Part shown: one piece after another, positions 10,279 through 22,060 of the stretch
How the letters are laid out: each line of letters starts with the position of its first letter
How positions within the stretch are numbered: the stretch's first letter is position 1
From: Lepidostoma basale
Lineage: Eukaryota; Arthropoda; Insecta; Trichoptera; Lepidostomatidae
Length of the DNA stretch: 64,000 nucleotides
Assembly (NCBI GenBank): GCA_022606425.2
Contig: JAHDVF020000251.1
Span: 248,001 to 312,000 of the forward strand
Reading direction: 5' to 3'
The notes under the pieces: generated by a model
Seen by the model: the letters and a program-made list of their open reading frames with translations, nothing else
Told to the model about the DNA's origin: nothing
The model's database searches: none
Made by a program: the position numbers and the translations under genes

Positions 10279-10498
10279 CGTCGGTTCAAAGGTAAAACTC
10301 ATTAAGTGACAGTTAAAAAAAAATTGCAATTTCTGTATCAGAATTGTGAATTCTACGCCAGAAAATAATCACCAAGTGTTTTTATTAAAGTAAATACACT
10401 TGGTGATTATTTTCTGACGTAGAATTCACAAGTCTGATACAGAAATTGCAAAAAAAAAAATTAAATGTCACTTAATGAGTTTTACCTTTGAACCGACG
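10279..10498. repeat. 220-bp near-perfect palindrome (foldback)
   Basis: The left arm starts CGTCGGTTCAAAGGTAAAAC and the right arm ends with its reverse complement. Arms of about 105 bp differ at only a few positions and are separated by about 10-15 bp (TTTATTAAAGTAAAT region, about 10380-10396). Transcripts from either strand would form a long hairpin. It has no coding potential. Confidence 0.9.
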
Positions 10499-11559
10499 GA
10501 AAGTCCCGAATGGACCGGGGACAGGCCCAGGGAGTGTACGAGCGAGGCTGGCAAAAAGGCGCCGCTACGCCCTATAACAGCCTCGGGTATGTGGCGGGAA
10601 CTTCTATGTTACTTTTAAAAAATATATATTGTATAAAAAAATAAAAACGTTTTACCGTTACATAATATGTAAATCTTTAACGAGGATCCATTAAAAGTAT
10701 TACACGACCGTGGTTGGCGCATATTCTCGCCGGCCAAGGTGCGCCGATGCCAGCAATCGTGTCTCCCGGAAGGATAATAACACTCGACCCGATCATTACA
10801 ACCACTTTTTACTCCGTCTTTCCTTGCTCTTCCGCGTTGTAATCACTCGCCATCCTGCGCTATCAGTTCCCACAATGATTTACTAGCGGATAAGGGTCTA
10901 TCGAACAAATGAAACGGTTTACTTGCCAAGGCACGTAATAATTTTAAACGCGGCCGGTATTACGATACGCTTGGCTAAAACAGTTCTGCTCACAGTCAAA
11001 TAAGTCTAAATGTACTTTAACATAGAACAAAATTTAATCAGTTTCAGTCAAGTTAACTCTACTTTATCAGTGGGCGATGATTTTACCCCTGTAATTTTAT
11101 TAATCAATTATGCTTGTTCTTGGATTTATTATACTGCTTCGATTTTCAAAGATTGCCATATACTCGTAGATAAACAAAAGACGTGTATTTGAAAAATGTG
11201 AAACAAAAATATTCATATTAACCGCCCTAACCACAGGTAATTTTTCGAGAAACGTGCAAAAAAGCAGGTTTTTAATTAATTTAATTTAATTATATATTAT
11301 TTTTTTTTTTAAATTACGAAACGTCAAAGACTGGCCTGCCCCTAGTCAAATTATCATATTTGTGAAGACTTGTACTCAAGTGTTGTTGGCACACGCGCGT
11401 ATCCCTAACAATTTGTACATTTTAGGTACATTACTTTTTCTCAAGCGCGTACGTGATACGGGATAGCGCAGAATGGTAGGGTGGTTAACATTTCGTTTAG
11501 GTACCTATTCATAATTAGGTACCTCTAAATCTAGAAAGAAAAAAAAACGATTTATTAAT
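10499..11559. other. Spacer without recognised gene
   Basis: A patch of higher GC (10490-10610 and 10680-10920) is followed by AT-rich DNA. No supported exon or RNA gene was found. AACTTCTATGTTAC at about 10600 is roughly complementary to GCATAGAAGTAAG at about 10209, so the palindrome may be nested inside a larger inverted-repeat element. Confidence 0.45.
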
Positions 11560-11800
11560 TCTTCTTCTTTTTTTTTTAGACCTTTGATCTGTTTCTGTAA
11601 TCAGACTGGCCTCTCTTGGGAGGTCGACTCCCAGCTATCCCTTCGTCTCTTTGGCGGTCTTCCGGGGAGACTCTGGCAGGAATCTGATGCGCCAGCGTGT
11701 GGAGTTCTGGAGGGATCCATCGTCTGCACGTGCGCATTCCATTATAATATTCAATTAAATAATACTTAATTTTAATATATTGATTCAAAACGAACCGATG
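11560..11800 (-). mobile_element. LINE 3'-end fragment with (GAA)n tail
   Basis: Minus-strand reading gives a Gly-Arg-Pro-Pro-Lys-Arg-type segment (RPPKRGQSDYRNR region), then an A/G-rich tail seen on the plus strand as TTCTTCTTCTTTTTTTTT at 11559. A related segment with the same polarity lies at 61815-62095. Confidence 0.45.
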
Positions 11801-12164
11801 CATTTATTTATGTTATTTTACAAGCTGATTTTATTTATCCGCCATTTTGATTTGACTATCAATTAGGTATTAGTTAATTTTTGACAGTCGTGAAGAATAG
11901 TCACTCCGCGACTGCCAAATGTGACAAATGACAAATGACAGTCATTCTAAAATGGCGACCCTCCAAAATCGGCCTGGAACAAAATAATAATGTGTGCGAT
12001 AAAACCCACCGGTATTTGTATTTTTAAAAGAAAAACAAAATGTGGAATCTTCTTGGATCGTATTTGAAACCATATGTTGACTGTTCCTTTAAAAAAATAT
12101 TACACATATCACACTATTTGCCATCTTATATTGTAACACAACAAATATTTAATATTTATCATTG

Positions 12165-12516
12165 TGTTCTTCTTCTTTCTTTGTTTCCTCATTACTGAGG
12201 GTCGTGATCCATGGAGCTAACCGTGACTAAAACAAAACGCCTCGAAATACTCTCTGTTCCCTGTAGCCTCCACCGCCGAATAGAGGTTTCCCCCAATCAT
12301 CTCCTTAATCTGGTCATACCACCGCGCAGGAGATCTGCCTTTACTTCTTTTGCCTGGGACACTACCTGTGACAATACTTTTTTCCAGGTTATCCAGCTCT
12401 CTCCTGGCAATGTGACCAAAGAAACATTGTGTATGGCAACACAAAAACAAACTGTTGTGTTTTGTTGTCATGGTGCTTGTAACCATGGTAACGCTGTCAC
12501 CGTTAGCTACATACAA
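12165..12516 (-). mobile_element. LINE RT C-terminal fragment
   Basis: The minus strand encodes FFGHIARRELDNLEKSIVTG, then SVPGKRSKGRSPARWYDQIK and EMIGGNLYSAVEATGNREYF. This is an RTE/CR1-like C-terminal tail (GHxxRR, KGRxPxRWxDQI). The 3' end has a (GAA)n tail at 12170-12180. It sits directly upstream of IFT22 and so probably lies in or near that gene's promoter. Confidence 0.65.
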
Positions 12517-12591
12517 TTCCTTTCAACAATATATTGAAAGTTTGATTGAGCTAACGTGAATAATGTTTTAAAAACTAGAAATAAATCAACA

Positions 12592-15500
12592 ATGTCCATG
12601 ATGATTAAGCTAAAATTGGTCATGATCGGTCCAGTTGAGGTAAGCTAGTCATTCATTGTTTACTATACATTATATCGTACGCAAACGACGTAAAATACTT
12701 CGGTTTTTGTCATTATTCGATCGAATAAGTTAATGTGAGTCGTTTAGTATCAAACACAGTATTCTCCTAAGGAAGTGCTTAGCAAATTGCTGTTTTTAAT
12801 ACTAAAAAACTCATATATACATTGGACATATGTGTATTATGGTAGTGTATTCACAGTGAATAGCCGAACGGACAATGACATCAAAATAGGGGTTGATACC
12901 GGTAACAAAGTGAACTTAGCATTAAAGGGAATTATTGGAAACAAGAATTTTTCAATGAAAGCAAAAATTAACGTTCATTTGAAGTTTTGGTCCCAGCCCA
13001 TATGAATGGAACCGAAGCATGAAACTGGAAAAAGGAAAAGATAGGATGAGATTTTGAATGTATATAATAATTAACTAAGTAACTAACAAACCATCACGCC
13101 GTCTCACCGAAGGGGTAGGCAGAAAGAATGGACTGCCACACTTTTCTTTTCTGACATATTTCTCTCGCTTCCTCAACATTCATACATCGTGTCATGCACG
13201 CGCGTCGATTTCTCTGACTCCTCACATGGCCGACATTCAATATTTGATTTATTTGATCGTGCCACATTTTCCTCGGTCTTCCCCTATTTTTGGTTCCATT
13301 TACATCGTTAACATATATTTTTTTTACCAATCTTTCTTCATTCATTCTTTCCATATGTCCAAACCATCTTAATGATACTTTCATTATTTTCTGCATAACA
13401 CCATCATTCGCACCGCATTCACTTCTTATATTTTCATTCGACACTCTATCATACACAGAGTATCCACACATTCGTTTAAGAGATCTCATTTCTACTGCAT
13501 TTATTCTATATATACTTGTACTTAATCTTCTTCTTCTTCTTCTTCAGCCGTCTCTCCACTGCTGGATGTAGGCCTCTTCTAATTTCTTCCATTTTTCTCT
13601 TCTTTGGGCTTCTCTTATCCACCTGCTACCCGCGACAGGGACAATATCATCGGCCCAACGTTTCTGAGGCCGGCCTATTCCTCTTTTCATGTCCCATGGT
13701 CTCCATCCTAGGACTCTGGGTGCCCATCTGTCTGTTCCCTGTCTGGCAACATGACCTGCCCATTGCCACTTTAGCCTGGCAATACGATCCACCACGTCGA
13801 CAACCTTTGTCCGGCGTCTGATTTCTTCATTTCTGATTCTATCTCTCAGACTTATGCCTAACATTTGTCTCTCCATAGATCGCTGTGTACATTTTAATTT
13901 ATATATGGTCCTCGCAGTTAAGGTGATAGTTTCCAGACCATATGTAAGCACAGGGAGGATACATGTTTCAAACACTTTTCTTTTTAAATTCATGGGAATA
14001 TCCTTGTTTTTAAGGATATGATTGAGTTTCCCAAAGGCTGCCCAACCTAGTCCAATTCTTCTGGGTACTTCCGCTGTCTGATTTTCCTTCCCTAATTTGA
14101 TCTTATGTCCAAGATAAATATACTCTTGTACTTAATAGATGCCTTAAATATTTATGCTGTTTGTAATGTCTTTTGAGTAAATAAACTGATTTGATTTGAT
14201 TTCATACTTCGCTAATATTTCTTAATCATCTTTGTATTATAATTATATAATGATATTTCAACTTCGAATAATTCACTGAAATGCCGACATCTTATAAATC
14301 GAATGTATTTTACTTTTAGAGTGGAAAGACAGTCATTGCAAACTTTTTATCTGAATCCGTGGATACAGAACTGAGCAACGAAGTGCGCCCGACACAAGGG
14401 GCGAGAATCTTAGAATTTGAAAGTGGAAACCTTACCTTAAATAACCAAACTGTGAAAGCAGATGTTGAACTATGGGACTGCAGCGGAGACCACAGGTTTA
14501 TTAATTAATCGTATTGTTTAACACAGAACTTCACTGAATATCATGTTGATAATAATTAAATTGATAGTACTTATTCGAATTGTTAATGTTCATGCTTGTA
14601 AAATACTCATTAAATCAAATTGAAATGCTGAGTGATGATTGTGATGCAATGTCATCATCATCATTGGCCCTACATCATCGTTGACCACCTCCAGAAATTT
14701 TCGCACTCTCGACAATACCATTTCCCGCATTCTCCAATTTACAACTTTCTCTCTCTCTGGTTTCAATCCTGGGATTGGTTTGCAGCAATTTCCTCTATTC
14801 TTCTCTTCCATTATTCCCTGTCTTGTGCGGCTCTTTTGATATCTGCATATGATGAGCAGCGCACGTCCACCAACAGGTCCTCCAGGTACTCTCGGCGTGG
14901 GCGTCCCCTAGAGTTTGTCCCCTCGGTCATACCCTCCATTATTGTCGACCTTTTATTGAATGCAAGCCTAGCCTGATGTATACGGCTGTCGACCTCGCTC
15001 TTAGACCGACCGTCCCATGTTATTTTGCTCCCGAGGTAAACAAACTCCTCAGTGTTCTTTAGTGGAACTCCTGACATCACTACTCTTATCTGATCTTGCA
15101 TTCGGCCTACAGTCAGCAGCTTTGTTTTGCCTTTATGTATCTTCATGTTGTAGTTATTTTGAAGAATGCTTTGCATAGTTGTTAAGGCCTCTTGCAATTA
15201 AAAACAACTTTAAGCGCCCTGAAATCCCCTCTCCGCGCCATTCATCCACCTAAATTTTTGTCTTCCTACACTTCTTCATCAATCTGGTCGCGTATCAAGA
15301 ATCTTTTTTGGAATTCGGTTTTCTTTCATTCGTTAGTAGTGTCCCAGTCATCTAAGGCGACACATTTATATAAACCTCACAAATAAACAAACAAACCATC
15401 ACGCCGTTTCCCTGAAAGGGAAGAGAGAATAGACTGCCACACTACTCTATCCTGGCAAACCTCTCTAGCTTCCTCCACATTCATACAACGAGTCATACAC

Positions 15501-17359
15501 GCACGTCGATTCCTTCGACTTCTAACATGACCAACGTTTAAAATTTGATTAATTTGGTCATGCCATGTTTTTCTCGGTCTGCCTCGACTCCGTACTCCAT
15601 TTACATCATTTACGTATACTTTCTTAACCATTCTTTGTCCATCCATGCGCTCTATATGTCCGAACCAACGCAGCGATTCTTTCATAATTTTGTTCATAAT
15701 ACCTTCTTCCGCTCTACATTCCTTTCTTATATCAGCATTTGAGATTCTGACGTATATCGTTCTACCACACATACGTCTTAGGGACCTCATCTCTACCGCA
15801 TTTATTCTGCTTTCATCCTTCTTCTGCCAGTTCCATGCTTCGCTTCCATACCTTACAATAGTAAAGACTTATAGTTCATTGTAAAGACTCTCCAGCTCAT
15901 GTTTATACTCCATTTTCACAAGGTGATCGAAAGATTTTTCCCAACACCTTCCTTTCAAAGACTAGTAGCGCAATTTCATCCTTCTTGCTCAGCACTCATC
16001 ATTCTGCACTGTATATAACTACTGCTCGCAAAACTGTTTTATATACCTACTAATAATTTGATGGTTCTAGTCAGCAAACGAGATTTAAGGTGTCTGTGTA
16101 TTCTAAAACAATATTCATTTGCCACGGTTATTTTCCTCTAAATCTCAACAATAACATCATTGCTGTTAGTTACTTGAAATGCTGATAGTACAGGTCAAAT
16201 CCATTAAAGCGAAATACGTGGGACCGAAAAGACTATTTCGTTATAATGAAATTTCGTTATAGTGGATATAAGGAAAACATACTAACTATACCTATACTTA
16301 ATATTAAAAAATACTTTTAAAAATTTGTTTCACGTATATTTGCATTGATTTATCACATTATTATTTATTTATTTGCATGACATGGGTACAATTAAAATAG
16401 TGCTTATCAAATCTGTATAAAAAGCACGATGTTTATTTTTTATATATCGCCTCTTTGGGAGAATTACGTGACATTTCGAAAATCAAATCCGCCGTGTTCA
16501 ACTTAATTTTCTACAAAAACATGGTAATTTAAAGTGAAAAACAGAGAATTTATGAGGGAAAAGGACAACACAACAGTGGTATATTGTGTTGTCACGTTGT
16601 CTCTTTCAGACGGGTATCTTGTTTCATTTTTCAATTTTTAAATTTTTCGAGATAACAAGTTATTCTCGCAAAGAGGCGATATACAATAAATAGGGACAAC
16701 ATTTTAAAAACTTTTTCAGTTTATTTTACATATTTGGCGAATGTTACCTACTGCTACAGAGCTATTCCTTCCAGCGTTCGTTATTGTTAATTTAATCTCA
16801 TTCAAATCCTTTAATTCATTTTCTTGTACATCAGAACTGCATGACATATAAACCATAATATTTTTCAGTTCATCAATATCATAAATATAAACAAACAATA
16901 TTGTCAATTATTTTTCACTCTCTAAATTTGAAGTAGGTACCTGCCTACGTACACAACAAATTGACATCATTTTTGGCCAATATATTCGTCAAGAAAAAAT
17001 TACATTCATTCTTTCAGAATCTTATTTAGGTAGGTACTATTAGAATAAAAACTATCCGGATCTGTCAAAAGATTCGTAATTCTGAAAATTACATTACTTT
17101 GATATTCTTTATAATGAGACTTTTAGGCAATGATGTTATTTTTAAATGTAATAATTGTTTGTATATAAATATGTGACCTTAATGTATTATTACTTGTATG
17201 ACACACAACACTCCATGGTGAATGTGTCAAATAAATAAATTTAAAAAAAATAATAATAATGAGACTTGACATTTGTTAATAACATTTCCTAAATATCGTA
17301 CACATTTTCATTTACAGATTGGAAATGACGCGTTAACGGTTTTTAAATAATAGTTTCTC

Positions 17360-17409
<50 letters not shown>

Positions 17410-18347
17410 GGTAATTGTTTTGATTTGTTATTAGAATTTATGTAATACATTTCAAATGTTTACAATATTTTTTGATTGACAACTGCAACATCAAAAGGCG
17501 ATGATTCGTCGTGTTATATGTCTGATATTATTAATGATTTCAGATTCGAATCTTGCTGGCCTGTGTTTCGTAATAATATAAATGGTGTGATTCTCGTTTG
17601 TTCAACGAACAATGCAATGAATGCCACTAGGGAACTTGAGTTACTTTATAATTATTTTGTATTACAACCTGGACTTGGTCCCAAACAGTGTGTTGTATTT
17701 TATAACACCATGGAGGCCCAGCAGGACACCAAAGGTCTAAGACTGTGTAAGTATTGTCTTATTTTATTAGCAAACCAATTGAAATACTGAAATCATTCAC
17801 TTCACCACCACACCAACAATTATCGTAACAATTTTCAATATGTTACGTTTTAAAGTTAATTTTGTGTCGTGTGTAATTCGTGTATAAAGTGGAAATTACT
17901 TCGAAACTTTATTGCGAAATATTTTTATCGTTACTGCCATCTTTTGATTATTCTAATAACAAAAATCTTTTGCACGTATACTGCCATCTATGTGTAATAT
18001 ATATAAGATAGTTTATGATTGGTTTGAGTACTTACTAAGTACATTGCCCATCTTGCTATTACGAAATTATATCTTTATGCGAATTGATTAAGTTCCATTT
18101 TTTTCTTTCAAAGATTCTAGTACTTTTAAATTAAGATTTCTATTTTATTTTAATGATGAATGAAAATGGCCTCAATTCAATTGATTTTATTTTGTTTTAA
18201 TTATTTTCATAGAAATGCATTTTTTCTATTACAGCTCAAACTTTTGCTAAAATTTCCCAAGTTCCAGTGAGTGTCGCCGAGGCAGGAAACAAACTGAAGA
18301 ATGACTTTTCTAGTTTTGTGACAACAACAATTAATAATATAAAATAA
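12592..18347 (+). CDS. IFT22: IFT22 (RABL5), intraflagellar transport small GTPase-like protein
   Basis: IFT22 is a Rab-like subunit of intraflagellar transport complex B, which carries cargo along ciliary microtubules. In insects, cilia are restricted to sensory neurons and sperm. Coding exons: 12592-12639, 14320-14495, 17544-17746 and 18235-18347, all with GT-AG borders and matching phases (0, 2, 1), giving 179 residues against about 185 in the family. The start reads MSMMIKLKLVMIGP; the second or third Met could also serve. The P-loop GPVESGKT is split by intron 1. The switch-II-like WDCSGDHRFESCWP and the following NNINGVILVCSTNNA strand match IFT22, and a classical NKxD guanine-specificity motif is not obvious, as is usual for this atypical GTPase. 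Introns 1 and 2 are swollen by antisense LINE fragments, a MITE and an (AT)n tract. Confidence 0.93.
12880..13065 (+). mobile_element. Small LINE RT fragment in IFT22 intron 1
   Basis: The end of this stretch (ATGAATGGAACCGAAGCATG, then AAACTGGAAAAAGGAAAAGA) is a decayed version of the LINE-A segment GGAAGTGAAGCATGxAACTGGCAxAAGAAGGATG that encodes the GSEAWxWxKKDE motif. The upstream open frame (12775-13005) shows no other recognisable domain. Confidence 0.35.
13081..13510 (-). mobile_element. LINE-A 3' fragment with the longest intact tail frame
   Basis: The minus strand is open for 131 codons and shows every block of the family C-terminus: [100 protein letters not shown] and RCMNVEEAREICQKRKVWQS, ending [12 protein letters not shown]. 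Tail (GTTA)n. It lies antisense in IFT22 intron 1. Confidence 0.85.
13520..14135 (-). mobile_element. RTE/CR1-like LINE RT C-terminal fragment
   Basis: One minus-strand frame runs from about 14130 to 13544 and reads EYIYLGHKIKLGKENQTAEV, continuing to FETCILPVLTYGLETITLTA (thumb region), RDRIRNEEIRRRTKVVDVVD, LKWQWAGHVARQ and GRPQKRWADDIVPVAGSRW, ending QQWRDG. The 3' end carries a (GAA)n tail (plus strand CTTCTTCTTCTTCTTC at 13528). It is distinct from LINE-A. A 5'-truncated copy in IFT22 intron 1, antisense. Confidence 0.85.
14600..15197 (-). mobile_element. LINE RT fragment with internal deletion
   Basis: The minus strand reads NYNMKIHKGKTKLLTVGRMQ, then EEFVYLGSKITWDGRSKSEV and DSRIHQARLAFNKRSTIMEG. 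It then jumps to GTNSRGRPRREYLEDLLVDV and RCSSYADIKRAAQDRE. In RTE-like LINEs the segment between the FNKR and GRPR parts normally includes the LYGSETW and RWIGHVxR motifs. Their absence without frame loss shows an in-frame internal deletion of roughly 100 codons. It lies in IFT22 intron 2, antisense. Confidence 0.75.
15377..15860 (-). mobile_element. LINE-A 3' fragment
   Basis: A minus-strand 137-codon frame begins [20 protein letters not shown] and continues through [20 protein letters not shown] and [20 protein letters not shown], ending VWQSILS, with an (AAAC)n/(TTTG)n tail. A short deletion near 15408 removes the AYPCG part. It lies in IFT22 intron 2. Confidence 0.82.
16195..16290. mobile_element. 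Possible pogo/Tigger-type terminal sequence
   Basis: CAGGTCAAATCCATTAAAGC is followed by repeated TTCGTTATA motifs (16249 and 16270). This resembles ends of pogo/Tigger DNA transposons, which have CAGT-start TIRs and CGTTATAACG-like motifs. Only one end is visible. Confidence 0.25.
16443..16683. mobile_element. MITE, 241 bp, 21-bp terminal inverted repeats
   Basis: The left end TATATCGCCTCTTTGGGAGA and right end TCTCGCAAAGAGGCGATATA are inverted copies with one mismatch. It is non-coding and located in IFT22 intron 2. The superfamily is uncertain because the target-site duplication blends into TA repeats. Confidence 0.7.
17364..17406. repeat. (AT)n microsatellite
   Basis: About 43 bp of uninterrupted AT dinucleotides in IFT22 intron 2, about 140 bp upstream of exon 3. 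Length is likely polymorphic. Confidence 0.95.
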
Positions 18348-18620
18348 ACAGTCTGGCCAAAGTGACTAATCCCTTGGCATTTGTTCAAGGTATCTGGGAT
18401 CGACTATGGCAACAACTCGAAAACTTTTTCAGAGCACAGGCGCTTAGTTTACTTTGAAAATTATTACACTTTTAAACAAGATAATTTGATAAAAACTTAA
18501 TAAAAAATATACACATTCATATTTAGTTACATACTCGTATACCTATGCTATTGTTGTTTACAAACATTTTGATACTATTTTTCAGCTTTAAAAATGATCA
18601 TAATAAATACCTAATTTGAA
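18348..18620 (+). terminator. IFT22 3'UTR and poly(A) signals
   Basis: AATAAA occurs at 18499-18504, about 150 bp after the stop codon, with a second candidate (ATAATAAATAC) near 18600. The mRNA end is placed near one of them by inference. Confidence 0.5.
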
Positions 18621-18879
18621 ATGTGGTTTTATATCATAACTGAGACAGCATTGCATATAAAAGAAAGATAGAATTAAGCATCCATAACATTATATGACTC
18701 GCATATTAGAGATATCAAAGGATTCTCAAATTATTTAGGTCAGCCTTTCTGAAATCTAAACAAATATTTTGAAAATATAATAAGATTAGTGGAGGTTACT
18801 AAATAAAATGAAGATGTGGCACTATTAAAAAAGAAACTGTAATTATTGCATATTAGTGTTGATTTATTCTTTATTAAGT

Positions 18880-18995
18880 ATCTTAACAACAACAAACCAT
18901 CACGCCGTTTCTCCGCAGGGGTAGGCAGAGAGAATGGACCGCTGCACTACTCTATCCTGACATAGCTCCACATTCATACATCGAGTCATACACGA
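18880..18995 (-). mobile_element. Solo LINE-A tail
   Basis: A short minus-strand copy of just the family terminus: plus strand AACAACAACAAACCATCACG, then CAGGGGTAGGCAGAGAGAAT. It carries a (TTG)n tail. Confidence 0.7.
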
Positions 18996-20580
18996 AACTT
19001 TAATATACTTATCTTAATATACTTTTAAATAAGAAATAAGATTTATAATTTACCTGTTTATGTTATTTAAACTAAATATATTATAATTAGTTCCAGCTGA
19101 TGATTGATGCATTTTGAATTTTTGAATATACATAATATATTAGATGTAAAATAATAAAAATATTGTTATGCTGTTTCGTGATAATCATATTTTATTGTGT
19201 CCCCGCTTTCGTGTAACTTTATAAATGGAAATACAAAAGAATCCATGGTAAACAAATACCTACAATATAACCTACGCAAGTGCAGGTAAAAACTATTGTT
19301 AAATATTGAAAAATGTTCATGCATTGAATTGTTCCGGATTTTAACTGACCCACAATATGACAGAAGATCTTAGTCCAAATCTAGCCATTTCAAATTCCAT
19401 GAAATTCCGTCAGATTCTCTAAAGACTCCAAATAGGTCAAGTTTTTTCACTTTGACTAATTAATTTATCTATATGTGTAATAATAATAAAAGTTATTTAC
19501 TTTATCGTGTCTAGAGAATGTATGATCGTTTATGCATCTACAAATCTAGCATGTGCATATTTTACTTGTATTTGTTTGTCAACGTTATCATGTTTCAACT
19601 TAATGTATGCAATGAACTTACATGCATATTAAGATAAGAGAATATCATAAAAATAAACTGTATTTATCTATCATAATAAAATTAACTGAATATTGATGAT
19701 GTGAAAAACACATGTTAAAATTTATGTATTTGGTGCTTTGTCTTTGCAACTCTTTACCCTAAATATGAATTTGATTGATGGTATGCTTATACTAGTCATA
19801 TTTAAATAAATAATATAAATACTAATCATTTGATTATCATTTATATAAATAGGCAGTTGCTACACGTAAACAAATATTGATAATATGAAACAAAACAACA
19901 ATTCGCTTAGGTGTGGTTCATAAGGAATTGCTTTGAAAGATTAATTTCTACAGAGATAAGATGATAATTCAAACGCGGCAATAATCAATTTATATCACAA
20001 CAAAATAAAATTGTGTTGAAGTGAACTAGAACTATATATAATATGAATTTCATGTAGGTATGTATTTATTTTATATGGTATAGCATTTATAATAATTTAT
20101 TTGATTTTTACCATAAATAGTCAAACGTAAGTATGTGTCGTAAGCATAGAGATCACCACATGTATATGGATATTATGATAATTGTAAATCTAAGGTTCTA
20201 CTATTTTGTTGTAAATGACAATGCAGTAAAAATGCGTGTATATGATAGTAAAATTACTATTATTAAAATCATTATTTGTCTGATTTATCTATTACATGTT
20301 ATTTGTAGACATACATTATTTTTAAAAAATGTATTTAATTTTTTTAATTAATGTAAACTTATTTTACTTATATCAGAGAACTAGGATTTTTTTAATGAAG
20401 TGGTTCAATACCTATTGAAAAAAAAATTGCCTATTGAAAAAAAAGTGTTAAAATTATTGAATTCCACCATATCATTCATAATTTTAATATATTTTTTGTG
20501 TGGGAAATGTGTTCATAATTATTCGATTATATTATTTTGTTTCAATTATAGAAATTACTTTTAAAATATTTAATCAGTGC
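18996..20580. other. AT-rich intergenic region
   Basis: Very AT-rich DNA with short open frames (for example 20133-20351) that look like chance frames. No gene, RNA or repeat family was recognised. Confidence 0.6.
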
Positions 20581-21225
20581 TTGTGTGCTATTTAAAGACT
20601 ATTATCGTCAGAAAATAATAAAGCGAGTCCGCAATGCTTCGATAAGCAGCGATAATGAAACCTATCGGATAGCGCGCTTATTTGAACAGATTGTAGTACT
20701 TCGCGCCGCCATCCACCAGGCGGCAGCACTGTTCGGCAAACGAAGCGGCAGGAAGGTTGGCAACGCCCGAACGACGAATAATAGAATTCAATAGTTCCCG
20801 AATCACCGACCTGTTGCTACGAAAATGCTTCAATGCTATGAAAATATTACTTCTTAATATGGAAAGATAATAGTCGCATTTAGTGAACTGTTAAAGAAAT
20901 ACTGGTAATTCTCATTTGCTCAACATTATTTGCCGAGGGATTTATGTTTATGCGTGATATGTCCCTCTTTTGTCTACGTAGTAAAGTGCGAATGCAACAT
21001 GGCGTTATGAGAATGCGTAAAATCGTTCTAAACATGGTGACAATGCAAGCAGCTACTCTATTCTCATATTTTACAATGACACAACCTCGGTCGCGTGTTT
21101 CGACGGCTTTTCAGTTGCAGAATTCGGTAATAAAACGAAAATTGATCGTTGTGAGATCCAAAATGGCGTCACCCAAGCGATCGGGCGTTGCCTTTTTGTC
21201 CTCGCCGCATTTTCGTTAATTTTTA
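20581..21225 (+). other. Higher-GC intergenic patch with unrecognised frames
   Basis: Base composition rises here, and two plus-strand frames (20585-20794 and 20944-21219) are open for 69 and 91 codons, rich in Arg, Met and Val. Neither shows a known motif. CpG content and the ATGGCGTCA motif at 21163 would fit upstream regulatory or non-coding first-exon sequence of the next gene, but this is inference. Confidence 0.3.
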
Positions 21226-21949
21226 TTTATAAACTTATACTTAACTACTACATATTGCTATATTTTTACCTGTTATATAAAGTTTCTATCAAATTTTTAT
21301 TGAACATTCGAAGGGCAATTTGACCTATAATTTTCAAGGTCAACTCTCCCAGGGTTGTATTCAAAATTATTGATAAAATTTATTGCATGTTTAGCCTTTT
21401 TTAATTATCTGGTTGTGGTAGCTTGTTGGCTAAAGAAGTATCGATAAATTTAGCTATTGGAGCTGATTATCTTTAGAAACGATATTATTTTCCCTTCCAC
21501 TCTAAAACAATTATTAACAAATCTTTTCATTTTCCGAGAGAACGGTTAATTTTTTCTGCTTTTTGCTCTTATCTTTATAAAGGTACAGATAAATTCTGTA
21601 TTTGTATTATATATCCTCTATTTATATTACATTCTTTTCAAGTTTCTATTAAAATTAACCTAGAATTATTTGGACTAATTAGACGCTAGCTATGAGCTAT
21701 TTTTAAGTATGTGTGTTCTTGGATTTTTACTAAAAAAAGTAGATACATGCTAGTTTCTTTCATCGGTAAATGATAAATCATTCAGAAAAAATAGTGTAAT
21801 ATATTTTGTAGTGATTCGTTTAAGTAAACAATTCATCGTATTTTTCATATAAGTTTTCTACGCACTTTCTATTTTTTTTTTAATCTTAATTTCATTTTTA
21901 TTTGAATTACACTCGCACTCCGTTTTGGTCCTCGGCTACACCCCTGGTA

Positions 21950-22060
21950 GCTAGAATGTATTTTTATCTAATGACGTCACACGGTCGGCCATTGCTGTTG
22001 GTAGAGTGACTGTCTCGCTACGTCGTTTCCCCAATTCAAAGCGAGAATTTGTTGGTATAG
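21950..22060 (+). promoter_or_regulatory. Probable promoter of the Su(s)/ZC3H4-like gene (CRE-like site)
   Basis: A palindromic TGACGTCA (21972-21979, consensus CRE/ATF site) is followed within 20 bp by GGTCGGCCATTGC, in a local CpG-rich patch inside AT-rich DNA. It lies 1.3 kb upstream of the start codon. A splice acceptor TTTTTTACAG at 23186-23195 just before the ATG implies a 5' non-coding exon upstream, so a promoter here is plausible. There is no TATA evidence. Confidence 0.35.
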
